A model generated the notes under the pieces. The model made no database searches. It was not told the DNA's origin and saw nothing but the letters and a program-made list of their open reading frames with translations. This document shows, piece after piece, positions 22,735 through 35,497 of a DNA stretch of 64,000 bases. This DNA is from Dipteris shenzhenensis. Its lineage: Eukaryota; Polypodiophyta; Polypodiopsida; Gleicheniales. A program made the translations under genes and the position numbers. Positions within the stretch are counted from its first letter, which is position 1, and every line of letters starts with the position of its first letter. The stretch lies in assembly GCA_047967505.1 (NCBI GenBank), contig CM106539.1; one strand, 5' to 3'.

Positions 22735-25700
22735 TGAAGGGTATTTTAATTCTCAAGACTTACATAAATATATTTATAGAAGGGGCAATTTTATACACCA
22801 TTTTTAAATTAACAGGTAGGGTGTGTTTATTCTCAGATCCAAATTAAAAGTTATTTTTTAAATATTATCTCATCTACGATGATGTGTAAGAGCATTCACA
22901 ATTTCTTGATGGGTAGCTCAAAGTTTTAATGTGTTGACTAGCCCTCGCAGCAATTATGATAAGTAGATACACAAGAAACTTTTGACCAATCTCTATATAG
23001 TGAACTCTTACCAAACTAGGAAATTCATGGATTTTTACTAGATAGGATTACTCATTTTATTCTCTTTCTATAGAGAATTGTATTTCCTATAGAGAATGAA
23101 GCCAATTTTTCCTTTCTTATATAGGGAATTTGATAACCTATATAGTCCCGTCTAGGAAATATGCGTCCCTATATGGAAAATGAAGTGGATTTCAAGTTTG
23201 CTATGTAGGAAATTGTGTTTCCTATATACCCCACTTATATTGCTATCTACAAAATGTGAGTTCCTATATGGAGAATGGAGTGGATTTCAAGTTGTGTGGG
23301 GAATTGCATTTCCTATATAGCCCATGTCTATTGCTATCTAGCAAATTATCAAGAATTTATCTTTTCCTATGTATTAATTGTGATTATCTACATATCGAAT
23401 GAGCTGTTTATCTAGAAAACAAGAAAGAACATTGTATTCTTCATGTAAGAAATTGTTTAAATTTTTAATTAAAAATGAGCATTAAAAAAAAGAATTATGG
23501 TTAGCATCTCTTCTCTATCTCTATATTCTTAAAATAAGAGTTGCCACATGGAGAGAAACACGCAGACCTCTCCTTGTGCTCTCAGCCCCTCCATGTGGCA
23601 TGCAAATTTTCCATTTACCACTGAGCCATCTATGTGCTGCACATCCAAACTGCCATCTCTATTGCCGAGAACCAAGGCAACATTGTCCTCGGCTCTTAGA
23701 GTGAGATTATTTGTGTTTCTTGGCATTAAAAAATATAGGCACTGCACTTGAGCTCCTGACAGATGCATTCACCTCATCCACCATTCTCTCTATTTGTAAA
23801 CATCCTTTCCTAGACTCTCCCCCAACTCACATCTATTTCGAATAGTATCTTCGACTTCCTCTCATTTTCCTTTTCACATTTTTTGCCATCAGTCATTAGC
23901 ACATTTTCTAAATGTACTAAAGGCTAGAATGAAGATTCATGATAAACATTGAAGATGCATGGATCATATTTAGGGTATGTAGAAGCTAAATTGCAAGGGA
24001 GTGTATATTATCATTGATCTATGCACCTTGAGCTCAATCAAAAGCATTCGGGACATCAAGTTTATATTGGATGGTGGAGAAGCCACAAGTAATGAAACCG
24101 TGATGATCGTGCAGAGATCGTGCACTTATTCCAGGAAAAATGGCTCAACCACACCCATGTCCTAGGAAAAGAGATGTTGACAAAGTTGAATTGTTTTGTT
24201 TTATTCCATTCATCCCCACAACACAATTTAAGCTATGGCTCATGCACAAATGTGGAGATTGTAAGGGACATTTCCCCAATCTTTCGAAGTCGTGTATAGC
24301 AGATGTAGGAACTTGCTGCATCATCCGGTAAGCTGATTGCAGCAATGAAGAGAGGTTCAAAGGTAGCTCAAGATGTAGCACTCATGATTTTGTCTTCTCA
24401 TGCAAGCTTGGGGTGTAGGGACCATGGGAGAGGTGATAGTAGGGGAATATCAATTGATGAGGAGTTGATAAAGTCTTGAATGCCAAGGTCTCCTGAGAGA
24501 CCAAGGAGTCTATCACTACCCTTATCTAGGATGGTTGCTTGGTGGTGAGGAGAAGTGTGGCGAGCATGCTAGTGTTCATATCCCTAGGACGTTGATTTGG
24601 TTGCAAGTTTCTACCCTTGCCATTTTGGATCTCATTGGCTCTAGAAGGCCCCCATTTAAAGAGAGAAAGGTACCATGGATCTCACAACTTCGAGTGCCCC
24701 ATGAAAAGAGAGAAAGGTACCATGACCTCATTTGGAGGTTTAAGCAAATGTTATCGATATCCTTGGTGTCTATTTTTCCCTCCACTGCCAATTTAGCTTC
24801 ATATACAGCAGCTCTTAAAGGTGGTGTTGTATTGAAATCTGCAAGGTACTTTGAAGGATCTGGAATTACAGGTGTGTTATGTTTTATGCTTGCAAGTTAC
24901 TTCTAGATTTTTGCATTAGAAGAGACATGAAGAATGTATTTGTGGCCTCCTAGAGAAAATTACGTGTTGTACTCAAATCTGCAAGGTACTTTAAAGGACC
25001 TTGAATTGCAATGGTGCTATTTGAAGATGATATTAGTGCAAATGAATTGGATTTTGCACAAAGTGAAAGAATGTAGGTTTTATGGTCCCAAAGGAACTTT
25101 AAACGGATGAGCAATCCACTATGTCAGGGAGAGGAGCATGCCATAGCAAAGAAGCTCGATTTTGTAGGGAAAAATCTCTTATGCAAAAAAAGTAAAGAAA
25201 GAAGCTAAAAGCACAAAGTGAGAAAAACCATTGAATCACCTTGATAATAGCATTCCTTGCTACAACATAGCAAGCATTTGAACATGAAGCATCCCCTCAC
25301 TATTTTGAGTTGCAGAAGCCATTACTAGCAATGCTTGATCTTTTTGTGTCGACTCTGACTCTTTTTGTATTTTTCCTCCACATATGTATGATCCACATCT
25401 TGATTGGGGCATTCATGTGGAGATTTGTAGGGACATTAGAAACACTTAAGGTCCTTACAAACTTTGGCACTAATCTGATGGTGGGACATATGGATGTTGG
25501 CATCCATTGCACATGTTTCCTTCACATATGTAGCATCCACATGCAAACATATTTACTTTCTATATTTTGTATTATAGACCAATAAGCTTACCTTGGTGGT
25601 TAATGTATCAAAAGTTATGTAGCTTATAATTTCTAGGGTTGTAGTGAAAAATTCTTGGTGATTTACATGTTTATGAATGCATTTAGAATCGATGCTTGCC

Positions 25701-28700
25701 AATAGATAATGTTTTTGGTGGCATGATAATTCCATGCCATCAATTTAAGAATACTTCAAGGAGATTGCACTTAGATTCATTTTTCCAATGTGTCTAGGGT
25801 GAGAGACTCAAAGATTAGGACAATGGTTTTATATAGTCATTTCCAATGGGTGTGTGTCATTGTGCTCATTTCCAAACATAGAAAGAATTAGAATCCTCAG
25901 TTGAAAGTTAGATATGCTTTTTTCATATTTCACTCAAGTTTGTGACTAATGCCCTTACCTTATTAGACTATCTTAATGTATCTAAATTTGTGTTTTAAGT
26001 CTATGGTAAAATTATAAATATATTCATTAGTCTATGGCTTCTAAACCCCTTTAGATACCTCGTGAGACATCTAAATAGTGGCTCTTTTAATTATTCCTAT
26101 TGCCTTTTTGTTAATATACAATGTGAAGCTTTTGGTAATATAGATTGGCCTTTTAACTATTTCTGTGAGGCTTTGTACAGTGGGGTTTCTTTGAATTGAT
26201 ATGATTGATCAAATCCCTTTAGATAGCTCTGGATACATCTTAATATTGGCTCTTTTCATTATTCCTAGAATGGGCTATGGCCTTTTTGTTGATATACACA
26301 CACACATAGCTTTCATTCGTATGATTTTATTTTGAGTTTGGGAGTCCAATCTTGAGAGTCTATTTTGAATGACTCGAAGCCAAAGCTTGAATTCATAACT
26401 TGCTCCATCTATAGTCTAAAGCATATTTAAAATTTTAAGAAAGTAAGAATCAATAGATTTTTCTCTATGATAATCAATACAATAATGCAATATTGTATGC
26501 TTTCCCATAAAAATATATACTAATCTTTGAATTCTTAGCTCTACATTTCTAGTACATGTCACACAATATTCAAATTTCTCTCTTTAGCGGCAGGCCAAAA
26601 GACTAGAGGGTTTATTAATAATACAAGAGGCTGTTTGGCGGGAAGGGGGAGTCAGTTTTGAGATGTTTTGGAGGAAATGGTTTTTTGGGGCAAAATCAAT
26701 TCCCCCCCATCTTCCACAGCTTGGATATTCTTACTGTTGCCCTGCCCTAGGATGAACTCTTGTGCAACTCAAGTTTCTATGCATGCTGTTGCTTGGGCGT
26801 TGCCCATGGATCTTCTGTGATCCCTGTTGCCACAAACTTGACAGCTCGAGGAATCTCGATCAAACAATAGTGACACTTTAGAGGAGCGGCGTGGATGTTG
26901 AAGACTTGTGAAAGAGGAGGTGTGCTTCAGAATAGCCAACTACAAAACTATTTGTGTACCTAAGCAAGCAGATAGAGGAGTGTCTTTGAGCACTCAAATC
27001 GCCTACATAGGTGAGCACTTTGCCCATCATCGTCTCTCACAGCCATCAAGCATACTGAATATTTCCATGCAGTTCTGATCATCTTGTATTTATGGATAAG
27101 TCGCTTTTGTTTAGGGAGGACCTTTGTTGTCAGGGATCCACTTACCCTTTGATAGATCGCACTGTATTGAACAAGATTTTGGGATATGCCACGGGTGCAG
27201 GGTTTTATCATTACAAAGTGAGCGACGTGTTGTGCTTCTACAACAAAGAGCAACAGTTGAAGCAAACCAATCTAGTCAATTTTGGAAAGAACAAAATTTG
27301 AATTACTGCAGTGATTTTTGCCTCAGTGCACATGAATCCAAACTCTAGAGCAGGAAAAAGCAGTGAGCACAAATTAAAGCTAGCACTAGCCGATGTCACG
27401 CCTCAACTCCACTACGACTCACTGGTCTAGACGGTTAGTATGTTCTTGACCAAGCACTGATGTTCATACGATGAAATATAGGGCAATTTTTATGTCCCTT
27501 AATAACTCAACACAATTGCTAAGAGTGGACGGAATGCCTCCCAATAGATTATTACTAGAAAAGTTCAATGAGATAAGCTGCTCAAGTGATCCAAGCAGCT
27601 TGCGTATAGCACTACTTAGCTATTATGAGATAGATCTATGAGTATAGGAACTAAAAGAGCTCTAAACATGTCTGGAATTGTCTTGATCTATAGTCTACTA
27701 CACTTTCCAACAATTCATATTCTATTCTTCATGTTTCTGCTGATATTCGTCACTATTGTAAAGGCAAATAATGGTATTTTGCATCCTGTAAGTTCTCCCT
27801 TTGTTTCATAGCATCTCACTATTGAGCGATGATATTGGGACCATTTACTTGAATAAAATTTCTCATATTATGGTATTTAGAGTCTGTTCATGTTTGTCTT
27901 GTAGTGCAATGACAACTAGCAAGTAAATTGTGGTAGGTCTACAAATTTGACAATTACTCGTTTTGAGTCATCATTCACTAGAGTACCTTCACACACCTTT
28001 GGAAAAGTAAAGCTGTGTTTAGAACGAGATAAGAGCCAAGTGTTATCTTTCTTTTCCCTTGTGCCTTTTTCTTTGGAATGTGAAAGGGTGCCTTTTTTTT
28101 GCTTTGTGGGTGCTGTAGAAATAACCAGATGATTCTAAGGGTTCTTTGATAGAAACTATTGTACAAATAATGCAGTTCCCTGTCCCTAGTGTGTTCTTTA
28201 AATAGCAAGGGTTAATGGCATAGCATTCTCTTCCTCAACTTGCCTTATATTTCATGGCGGTGCTTTAGTTCAAAGCCCAAGCTTTACAGTAATTCCCCTA
28301 AAGTAGCAGCCGAGGCTAAGTGTATGCAAGAGCAACGTGGCATAAAATAATTTTCGACTGACATATTAGATGCTCATGTACAACATCCCCTCAGCACTCT
28401 TCCAGATTAGGACAACTTGGAAATATTAAACACTTAACAGTACCCTTCTGAAGTAGAGGGAGACTAGGTGTCTTTGCGACCACACACGCAGATGCAGCAA
28501 GCTTCCCAGGACGAAGGTTGGGTGGAAAAGGATCATCAAAAGGATTTGGGCTAGATTGTCCAAGCTATTTTAGGTCAGATTGTCCAAGCTTATCCAGATT
28601 GTCCAAGCTTATCCACCTTGGAGATTTGAAGATTGTATTTATCTTTTGCTAAAGAAGGGGTGGGATCAGTCTCTGGTAGTTTGTCAGAGTCAAACAAAAT

Positions 28701-29209
28701 GGTAGCTTGTTGGTTGATCCTAGAAGCTAAGGAGAAATTGATGCAAAACTTGGGTACTTCGGAAATACAATTTGCACTCAATGCCAAGTATATCATAACT
28801 AAGCTTGCAAAACTAGCATATAATCACCACAAGTTATACTTCTAGTGCTTGCTTTTGAGGGGGGGGTTTTTTATCAATTGGAGTCCACAAAACAATTGAA
28901 GCAGTCCAAACTGATGTCATCTCCTGTTGTAGCACATTTCCTTAACAAAGCTGCACAAGAGATATGTCGGTTTCTTGTCTATCCAGTCTTAGATGGTTTA
29001 CTGGTGGAGAAAATTTCTAGAACTCATGATCACAGTGTCCATGGTAAAGTATACATATAAAGTCTGTCCCTCTTACGAGTTAGACTGGAACTAGAATATG
29101 CAATGATGTGATAGAAATTATGGTTTTGGCATCAGACCTGAGGATTTTATTTACTGATGCAATTAAAGGACCTAAGACAATTGATGACAAGACATAACGA
29201 ATGGGGAGG
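22735..29209. other. Anonymous AT-rich interior of the 12.8-kb element
   Basis: I see no domain in these 6.5 kb on either strand. The longest frames are 123 codons (24535-24906, plus) and 101 codons (27265-26960, minus) and resemble nothing I know. The stretch 23000-23340 has repeated short words (CCTATATAG/GGAAATT types). If a transposase gene is present it is fragmented by introns or decay. It could equally be captured genomic DNA. Confidence 0.5.
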
Positions 29210-30181
29210 TTTAGATGTATGTAGACTCTCCATCTAGATCTCTTCTACCTTGCTATCTCCAAGCCAGCATAGGTGAGCTGCCAATGAGTGAGCTAAGTCT
29301 GCAGGTCTCCAACCAAGTTCACCTCCAGGATGAGGTCCAACTATTGCTACTGGTGCTGCTCCTTTCTGCACCTCAAAGGCTGCTCCAAAGTCTAGGTTCA
29401 GCCTCTCCCTGGAGCTAAGTCTGTAGCACTCTTTAGGTCTCCTTCACCTCGTGGGAAAAGGCCCAAGGAAGCCCTATTTGCTGCTCCTGTCTGCTCCTCC
29501 AAAGCTGCTCTGCTGGATAATGAAATGAGGCCTGAGCCTCTCCTTTTATAGGCCCTAAGGCCTGGCAAAAATACCGACCAGTCTGCCCTGACTGGGCCGA
29601 CTGGATAGACTAGGTTGGCTGGCCCAACCGACCTGGTTGGCTCAGCCCAACCAGCCCTATATAAGGGCCCTTTGCTGGCCCTTTGTTCCATGCAGGGTCC
29701 AGCTCCTTTGCTGCTGTCCTGCCACCTGCCAGCCCTGCTTGCAAGCCATAGACCTGCCCATAGACCCCCACTATACTGCGCCTTGCTGCAGCCTTTTGTC
29801 GGTGCCTTGTCCTGGCCGTACCTCTTCCGTACACTGCCCTGCAGCAGCCCGTACAGATCCGTACAGCTTTGTACCCTGCTCCGTACACATGCTGATGTCA
29901 GCGCGCCTTTCATAGGGTTCTACTGCAGTCCACTGAGTGCCTCATGCCAGGCCTGATCCAAGACACTGTGTCCCCGCCATCTTCCTGCACATGAGCTGCT
30001 CCTGATGCAGCCTTTCATCCTTGGGATACCCGACCAACCATGAATGCTCCAGATCTGTCCCAGATCCACACATCCAGGTAATCTCTCCCTTTACTCTCTT
30101 GGGCACATCTTGCCCTAGGTCTCCCTCCCCCACGCTCTCCTCATTTGGGGGCTTACAGATGGGGAGGTGACCTTTCCAACA
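29210..30181 (-). repeat. Diverged LTR of family C
   Basis: On the minus strand it begins TGTTGGAAAGGTCACC at 30181, like the LTR starts at 56210 (plus) and 59508 (minus). It has a TATAAAAGGA box at 29550-29541 and ends in sequence resembling the 3' half of the 56210 LTR down to about 29210. No partner LTR or internal region is adjacent. The open frames here (up to 171 codons) come from its GC-rich make-up. Confidence 0.75.
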
Positions 30182-31689
30182 CTTTCTTGGATTTTAGATC
30201 AATTTCCAAAAGCTTCCAATTAGCTGAGAGACATATCCGGATGGGCTCTCTTTGAAGTGATTTAAATACTTTGCCGAGCTTATAGGTTAGTGGGCACAGT
30301 AAGTTGATCAATGCAAGCACTGTTATAAGAGGTTGTAAGAGTTGTGTTTAACCTATAGAAGCTTGGCTTCTTCTCTAGGGCTTTCCCCGAAGTTCAAGTT
30401 AAGCTGGCTCTGTGTGCCTGCATCAAGTTCTAAGCTATTGCACCAACTTTGTACACTCACAGTTCAACTAAGCCAGGTCTGTATGCTCACAGTTCAAGCT
30501 ACTATAGCTTCTCATGGTTCAAGCATCGCCATATCTCCATACCAAGCGTATGCTTATTAGGTTGCAATGGCCATTATTGAATGTCAAGAATAGTTTGAGT
30601 TGCATTACTCAGATTTCATCTCCTCCCTATTCTCTCCCTATTATAGTACATAAACATTATTGCAGGCTGAATGACCTTTTTTTGGGATTTGCAGGCCCTT
30701 CTTGCCATGGGAATCACCAAATTTTTACCATCCCAAGTTGGAGAATTAGTCAACTTGACATCTTTGTGATGATGAATGGGGAATTCACGCCACATGCCTT
30801 TGTGGTAGGCTTCAGTAGCTGCTCAAAGGTACAGCTCTCCTGCAAAGTTCTGCTCTTGAGTTCACTACTGATAGAGCTCGCTCTTGTGCACCTTCTTATG
30901 CTCTGCTTCAGGTGTAGGTATGCACCTAGGTGTACTCTAGATTGCTTGGAGTTCTACTCCTATATTTAGTGTTGTAAACTGGCCCCCACAAGGCTATTTA
31001 TAGGACTGTATGCCCCCCAAAAACCTTTCCTAGTCTGTAGGCCTCACAGACCAGGGTCGGCCGACCGAGTCTGTACGCAGCTAACTAGCAGCCAGGTCAG
31101 CCAACCTAGTGCTCCAACTCCTGGGCTCTGTTTATTCCTATCGATTACCTTGCTACTATCGTGCACCCTTCTGCACTGGTTGGCCCCATAAAACTCCTTG
31201 AAAGTATCCCTAGGTGCTTTGATTTTCTTGCTATGCCTACAACCTGCTGTGACAAGGCAGCCATGTGTGACTACATGTTGGGCTTGACCCTAGTGTATGT
31301 GATTGTGAGCTTATCCAAGGTTTATCTTAGGCTGGTTTCAATATGCAAGTCAGCACCAGCCTATGTTTGCAGTTGCACAGTGGGTAGGGAGCACATTAAG
31401 AAACATTTTGTCAGTGACTTGTTGGACTATGCCTCTGGCTCTCTTCTGCTTTTGTGAATCGCTCAGTGGCCAAGCTGGTTTAGATAAATGGAACATGTGA
31501 TCTTTAAAAAAATGTTGATTTTCTTGTCGCTCTTTAGAGAAAAATTTAATGGGCCCCTGTCCCTGCAATCTACTAATTTGTCCTGTTTGTTATGGACATC
31601 AGTTCCATCTTAATGAGGAAGCCTGAATCAGTGGGAGCCTATCACAAAGTCTAGCTTGGTTTGTGTAGAACTATGTGGTTAGTCTATGC
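30182..31689. other. Anonymous segment, possibly LTR-derived
   Basis: A GC-rich part around 30990-31110 has CTATTTATAGG and CGGCCGACC words like those in the U3 of other LTRs here, so a decayed LTR in minus orientation is likely. The 151-codon plus frame at 30514-30969 has no recognisable domain. No ends were found. Confidence 0.35.
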
Positions 31690-32560
31690 TTCGTAGGAAA
31701 TTATGCTTGTATGCCATTGATGAATGCCTATGTTTATGCTTGCCTATGTTTCTATATGCTTCTATGCTATTTATGCTTTATGTTCCATATCTATATGCTT
31801 TCATATCTTTATGCTTCCATATCTATATGCTTCCATATCTTTATGCTTCTATGGAAATTATGCATGTGCTTCTTTGTGCCTATGTTTCTTTAGTCTATAC
31901 CTATGTGAATGCCATTGTTTATGCTTCTATGCTTCATTGGGTTTAAGATGTATTTAAATTGGAAGTACCTCATTTCTCTCTCAAAGCTAGACATAAAGAA
32001 ACATTAGAATAGCCTTGTCTATATGGTATGGCAGTATTTCCTCAGTATTTCTTTTATTTGCTTATGGTATGGCAGTTTCACTTTTATGTATTTCTTTCAT
32101 TCACTTATGGTATGATATTCCACTTTGTATGATTCATGCCTATATATGCCTATATGCCTATTTATGTTTATGAGTCTATGTTTATTCTTATATATATGCC
32201 TATTTATGTTTATGATTCTATGTTTATGCCTATTCATATAACCATATGTATGTCTATGTTTATGATTCATGCCTATATATGCCTATATGCCTATTTCTAT
32301 GTTTATGCCTATATATATGCCTATGTATGTTTATGATTCTATGTTTATGCCTATTTATGTTCATGATTCTATGTTTCTCTCTCTCTCTCTCTCTCTCATA
32401 ACTTTAAAAATTTAATTTATGCTTCTATGTCATTATGCTTATGTTAATGAGTATGTTAATGCTATGCTCATGCTATGTTTGCCTAGGTTTATGCTTCTAT
32501 GCCATTCTACTTCTACATTTTTGGATCTCTATGCCTATGTTTCTATATGCTTCTTCTATA
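31690..32560. repeat. Degenerate TATGCC/TATGTT-rich simple-sequence tract
   Basis: Words of the type TATGCCTATATGCC, TTTATGATTCTATG and CATATCTTTATGCTTC recur for about 870 bp. A CT run lies at about 32375-32397. Open frames here encode repetitive M-P-I-Y-A-Y peptides and are by-products of the repeat. Confidence 0.85.
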
Positions 32561-33150
32561 TTCTTCTAAGTGTTGTCACATGGACATGTAGCTAGCATGT
32601 TCTTTCCCATCATTAATTATCTATTTGAGTCGTTCGGTTTTATTCTCGTGTGTGAGTGTGTGTGTGTTGCTTGTCATGAGAATGACTTGGATGTCTCTTC
32701 TCTAGAGGTGTTCTCCCAGTGCTTTAGTGTTTTGTTGAGACTATTCTCATTTTAAAATCTTTTTTCTAATATAAATATTGTGGTTTCATTTAAAAAAAAG
32801 TATGTGTGAGTGTACACATACACATACACCCACATATAATATTTTTATTGTTTAAGAGGATTTGACATTTTTATTGAAAATGATATAGCCTTATAGGTCA
32901 AAATTTAAGAGCTAAGTTGAGTCGGTATAAGTCCTTGAATGTCTTTCTAGTCAAATATTTATTGGTTTGTAATTGCAAAGTCATTATTTAAATGAGAAGG
33001 TCTAAGTTCATATTTACTTTATGATTATGCATATTTGTTATGTTTGAATAACTATTTAAACACTGTAAGAAATTGTATTTGAATTTTACTCCTTTGTTGT
33101 CTTAGCTCATAACTTTGAAATCCATAATTTTGAGAATCCAGTCTTAGTAT
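32561..33150. other. Anonymous AT-rich spacer
   Basis: No gene, repeat array or element end is seen here apart from a short ACACATACACATACACC run near 32813-32832. Confidence 0.5.
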
Positions 33151-34008
33151 GTAAGCAATTTGGCCTCGGGAGCACTCCGGTCTTTTGACACGATCTGTAA
33201 TACCCCTAGCAGAATGCTTAGACAATCAAGTTACGTATGTAAGTAATCTAGCCTCAGGAGCACTCTGGTCTCTTAACACAGTCTGTAATTTCCCTGGTAG
33301 AATGTTTAGAGAATCAAGTCGTGCAATGTATAGTATTAAGCAATCTAGCCTCGGGAGCACTTTGGTCTCTTGACACAGTCTTCAATTTTCTTGGTAGAAT
33401 GCTTATAGAATTAAGTCGTGCAATGTATAGTATGTAAGCAATCTAGCCTCAGGAGCACTCCGGTCTCTTGACACGGTTTGCAATTTCCTTGGTAGAATGC
33501 TTAGAGAATCAAGTTGTGCAATGTATAGTATGTAAGCAATCTAGCCTCGGGAGCACTCCGATCTCTTGACACGGTCTGCAATTCCTCTGGCAGAATGCTT
33601 AGAGAATCAAGTTGTGCAATGTATAGTATGTAAGTAATCTAGCCTCGGGAGCACTCCGGTCCCTTGACACGGTCTGCAATTTCCTTGGCAGAATGCTCAC
33701 AAGAATCAAGTCATGCAACGTATAGTATGCAAGCAACCTAGCCTCGGGAGCACTCCGGTCTCTTGACATGGTCTGCAATTCCCTTGGCAGAATGCTGATA
33801 CAATTAAGTTACGTATGTAATCTTGTAGCCTCAAGAGAACTCCGGTCTCTCGACACGATCTGCAATTCCCCTAGAAGAATGCTCACAAGAATCAAGTCGT
33901 GCAATGCATATTATGTAAGCAATCTAGCCTTTGGAGCACTCCGGTCTCTTTACACGGTCTGTAATTCCCCTGGTAGAATGCTCACAAGAATCAAACCATA
34001 CAAGAATC
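33151..34008. repeat. Minisatellite, nine units of about 88-99 bp
   Basis: Nine tandem units each carry AGCCTCGGGAGCACTCCGG, then CTCTTGACACGGTCTGCAAT, then a GGCAGAATGCT block. Unit starts are near 33151, 33240, 33336, 33435, 33533, 33630, 33730, 33818 and 33917. Units 1 and 7 share a shorter tail (TTACGTATG) while the others end GTGCAATGTATAGTATG, which suggests a higher-order pattern. It lies near the right end of the 12.8-kb element. Confidence 0.92.
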
Positions 34009-34338
34009 AAGACCTAGGGATTTGCCTTCATTCCTCTGATATTAAATTGAGCATCTACAAAATATAGTTTATCTACCAAATTGTGCAATCAGTGCAAGTG
34101 ATATGGATCTCATCGAAGCTTGAAACATCTCAAATCTCTAACTAAACCTTCGTGTGAAATTCCATATTGTGCAGCAAAAGATGGATTGTAAAACTCTAAA
34201 GGACTACTAAAGGAAGAATAGACTATATCCAAGAAACTATGCATTCAATGTACAAGTGGTGTATGGCTTCCTTTAAAGATCCACCCATTCCAATTAGATA
34301 TGTCAAAATAGCTCATTATTATTTTTACATATGGTCTC

Positions 34339-34642
34339 AAAATTGTGAGGGGAAGCATGGGTCCTTCAAAAGTTTGAATTGAAATATAGTAGAAATGGAA
34401 TAAAGGGTGCTTTCCAAACTAAAAAATTATCGGATGCATTAAGAATTAAGATCTGAATTCAATAAAGAGGCTATAATATTTCATCGTTCTAAAATTATGA
34501 GGGGAAGCATGGGTCTTTCAAAAGTTTGAATTGAAATATAGTAGAAATGGAATAAAGGGTGCTTTTCAAACTAAAAAATTGTTAGATGCATTAATAATTA
34601 AGATCTGAATTCAATAAAGAAGCTATAATATTTCATCGTTCC
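34339..34642. repeat. 152-bp tandem duplication
   Basis: Units 34339-34490 and 34491-34642 are close copies, both containing GAGGGGAAGCATGGGTC and ending TTTCATCGTT. Few differences separate them, so the duplication is recent. Confidence 0.92.
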
Positions 34643-35448
34643 ATAAATTTTTCTTTTATATCATATGCATCTACCATATGGTTTGAAATTTAGGATATTC
34701 TAAAAATTTTAAAAAAGTGATGCAAATACATAAATATATAAATTAAAGAAAAGTAAAGCAACATAAATTGAGAAAAAGGTATGGATTGAGTGATAATAAG
34801 CTTAATAACTTTGTGCACTTAACATGATTAAGTTGGATGCCTTTATGATGAGATGATACGCACTATCTTTTCCTAATATAGAAAGTGGCATATAGGCAAC
34901 ATGATGCTAGTGCATGCATCATATTGAATATTAACACTTACACTAAATCAACATAATGCTACTACATGCATCATATTTAATATAAAAACTCCCATTAGAT
35001 CAACATAAGGTTAAAGTTTGGGTCATCTTATAAGTCTGTGCCATTTTGTTCATAGTTCAATTCACGTTACTTCATGCAAATCTCTAATAGCTAGTGACAG
35101 TTTGGGAGCGTGCAAGGGAAACAAAATTAGATAAGGTGGAGTAAATATATGAGATTTTGAAAATTGAAAAGATCAAAAGTTGAAAATACATTCTATTAGG
35201 TATTAGTATGGGTGTAAAGCATGCATCTCCACGACATACAAATTAAAGGGTTTTATTCAATTATACAATACAATTTCTCATAAGTAGCATCTGTTTCAAC
35301 TTACACTGAAATGTACAAGAGGAGGGCAAAAAATATAGGCTTCTCAAATGTTAAATTTATTGAAGGGATATAATTATTGATCCAAAAATTCACAACAGGG
35401 GTATATAAAATATATAAAATGTGGTTACAGAGGGGTTTTTTAAATACC
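34643..35448. other. Anonymous AT-rich right arm of the 12.8-kb element
   Basis: It holds no recognisable gene. Words such as CATGATGCTAGTGCATGCATCATATT recur around 34900-34980 in diverged form. Confidence 0.5.
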
Positions 35449-35497
35449 TTTTGAACGCACGTTGTATAGCTAGCTTATGTAAGATGGACCCCCCGAG
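35449..35497 (-). repeat. Right terminal inverted repeat of the 12.8-kb element
   Basis: It is the inverted partner of 22687-22734. The last 65 bp also align with the right ends of both MITEs (GGGTTTTATAAATA... to CCCCGCGAG), which ties the three elements into one family. Confidence 0.88.

Larger units (their letters stand above)
22687..35497. mobile_element. 12.8-kb TIR DNA element, 8-bp target duplication, no recognised transposase
   Basis: The ends are CTCGGGGGGTCCATCT (22687-22702) and its exact reverse complement (35482-35497). Imperfect inverted similarity continues inward, with TATACTATGAGAGTTCAAAA at 22715-22734 matching 35449-35468 inverted at 16 of 20. Perfect 8-bp direct repeats CCCTTAGC flank it (22679-22686 and 35498-35505). 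It sits in copia-2 gag and its removal restores the reading register. Its subterminal sequences match the two MITEs at 1653 and 12656. Inside are anonymous AT-rich DNA, an old LTR, a 9-unit minisatellite and a 152-bp tandem duplication. The longest internal frames show no known transposase domain. Confidence 0.9.

Noticed and set aside
23000-23340. Repeated CCTATATAG/GGAAATT words as a satellite
   Set aside because: Too irregular; no unit length could be defined.
24535-24906. 123-codon plus frame as a captured gene or transposase exon
   Set aside because: No recognisable motif, no splice-supported extension, and neighbouring frames are closed.
29398-29913. 171-codon minus-strand open frame and overlapping 113- and 92-codon frames
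   Set aside because: They lie inside a GC-rich family C LTR and change in the other copies; composition rather than a gene.
30514-30969. 151-codon plus frame
   Set aside because: No domain; the region looks LTR-derived with a TATA-like box on the other strand.
22708-35483. ATGTAAG direct repeats just inside both ends of the 12.8-kb insertion, first taken as a 7-bp target duplication
   Set aside because: The true ends lie further out: the CTCGGGGGGTCCATCT inverted repeats and the CCCTTAGC duplication fit better and restore the gag register.
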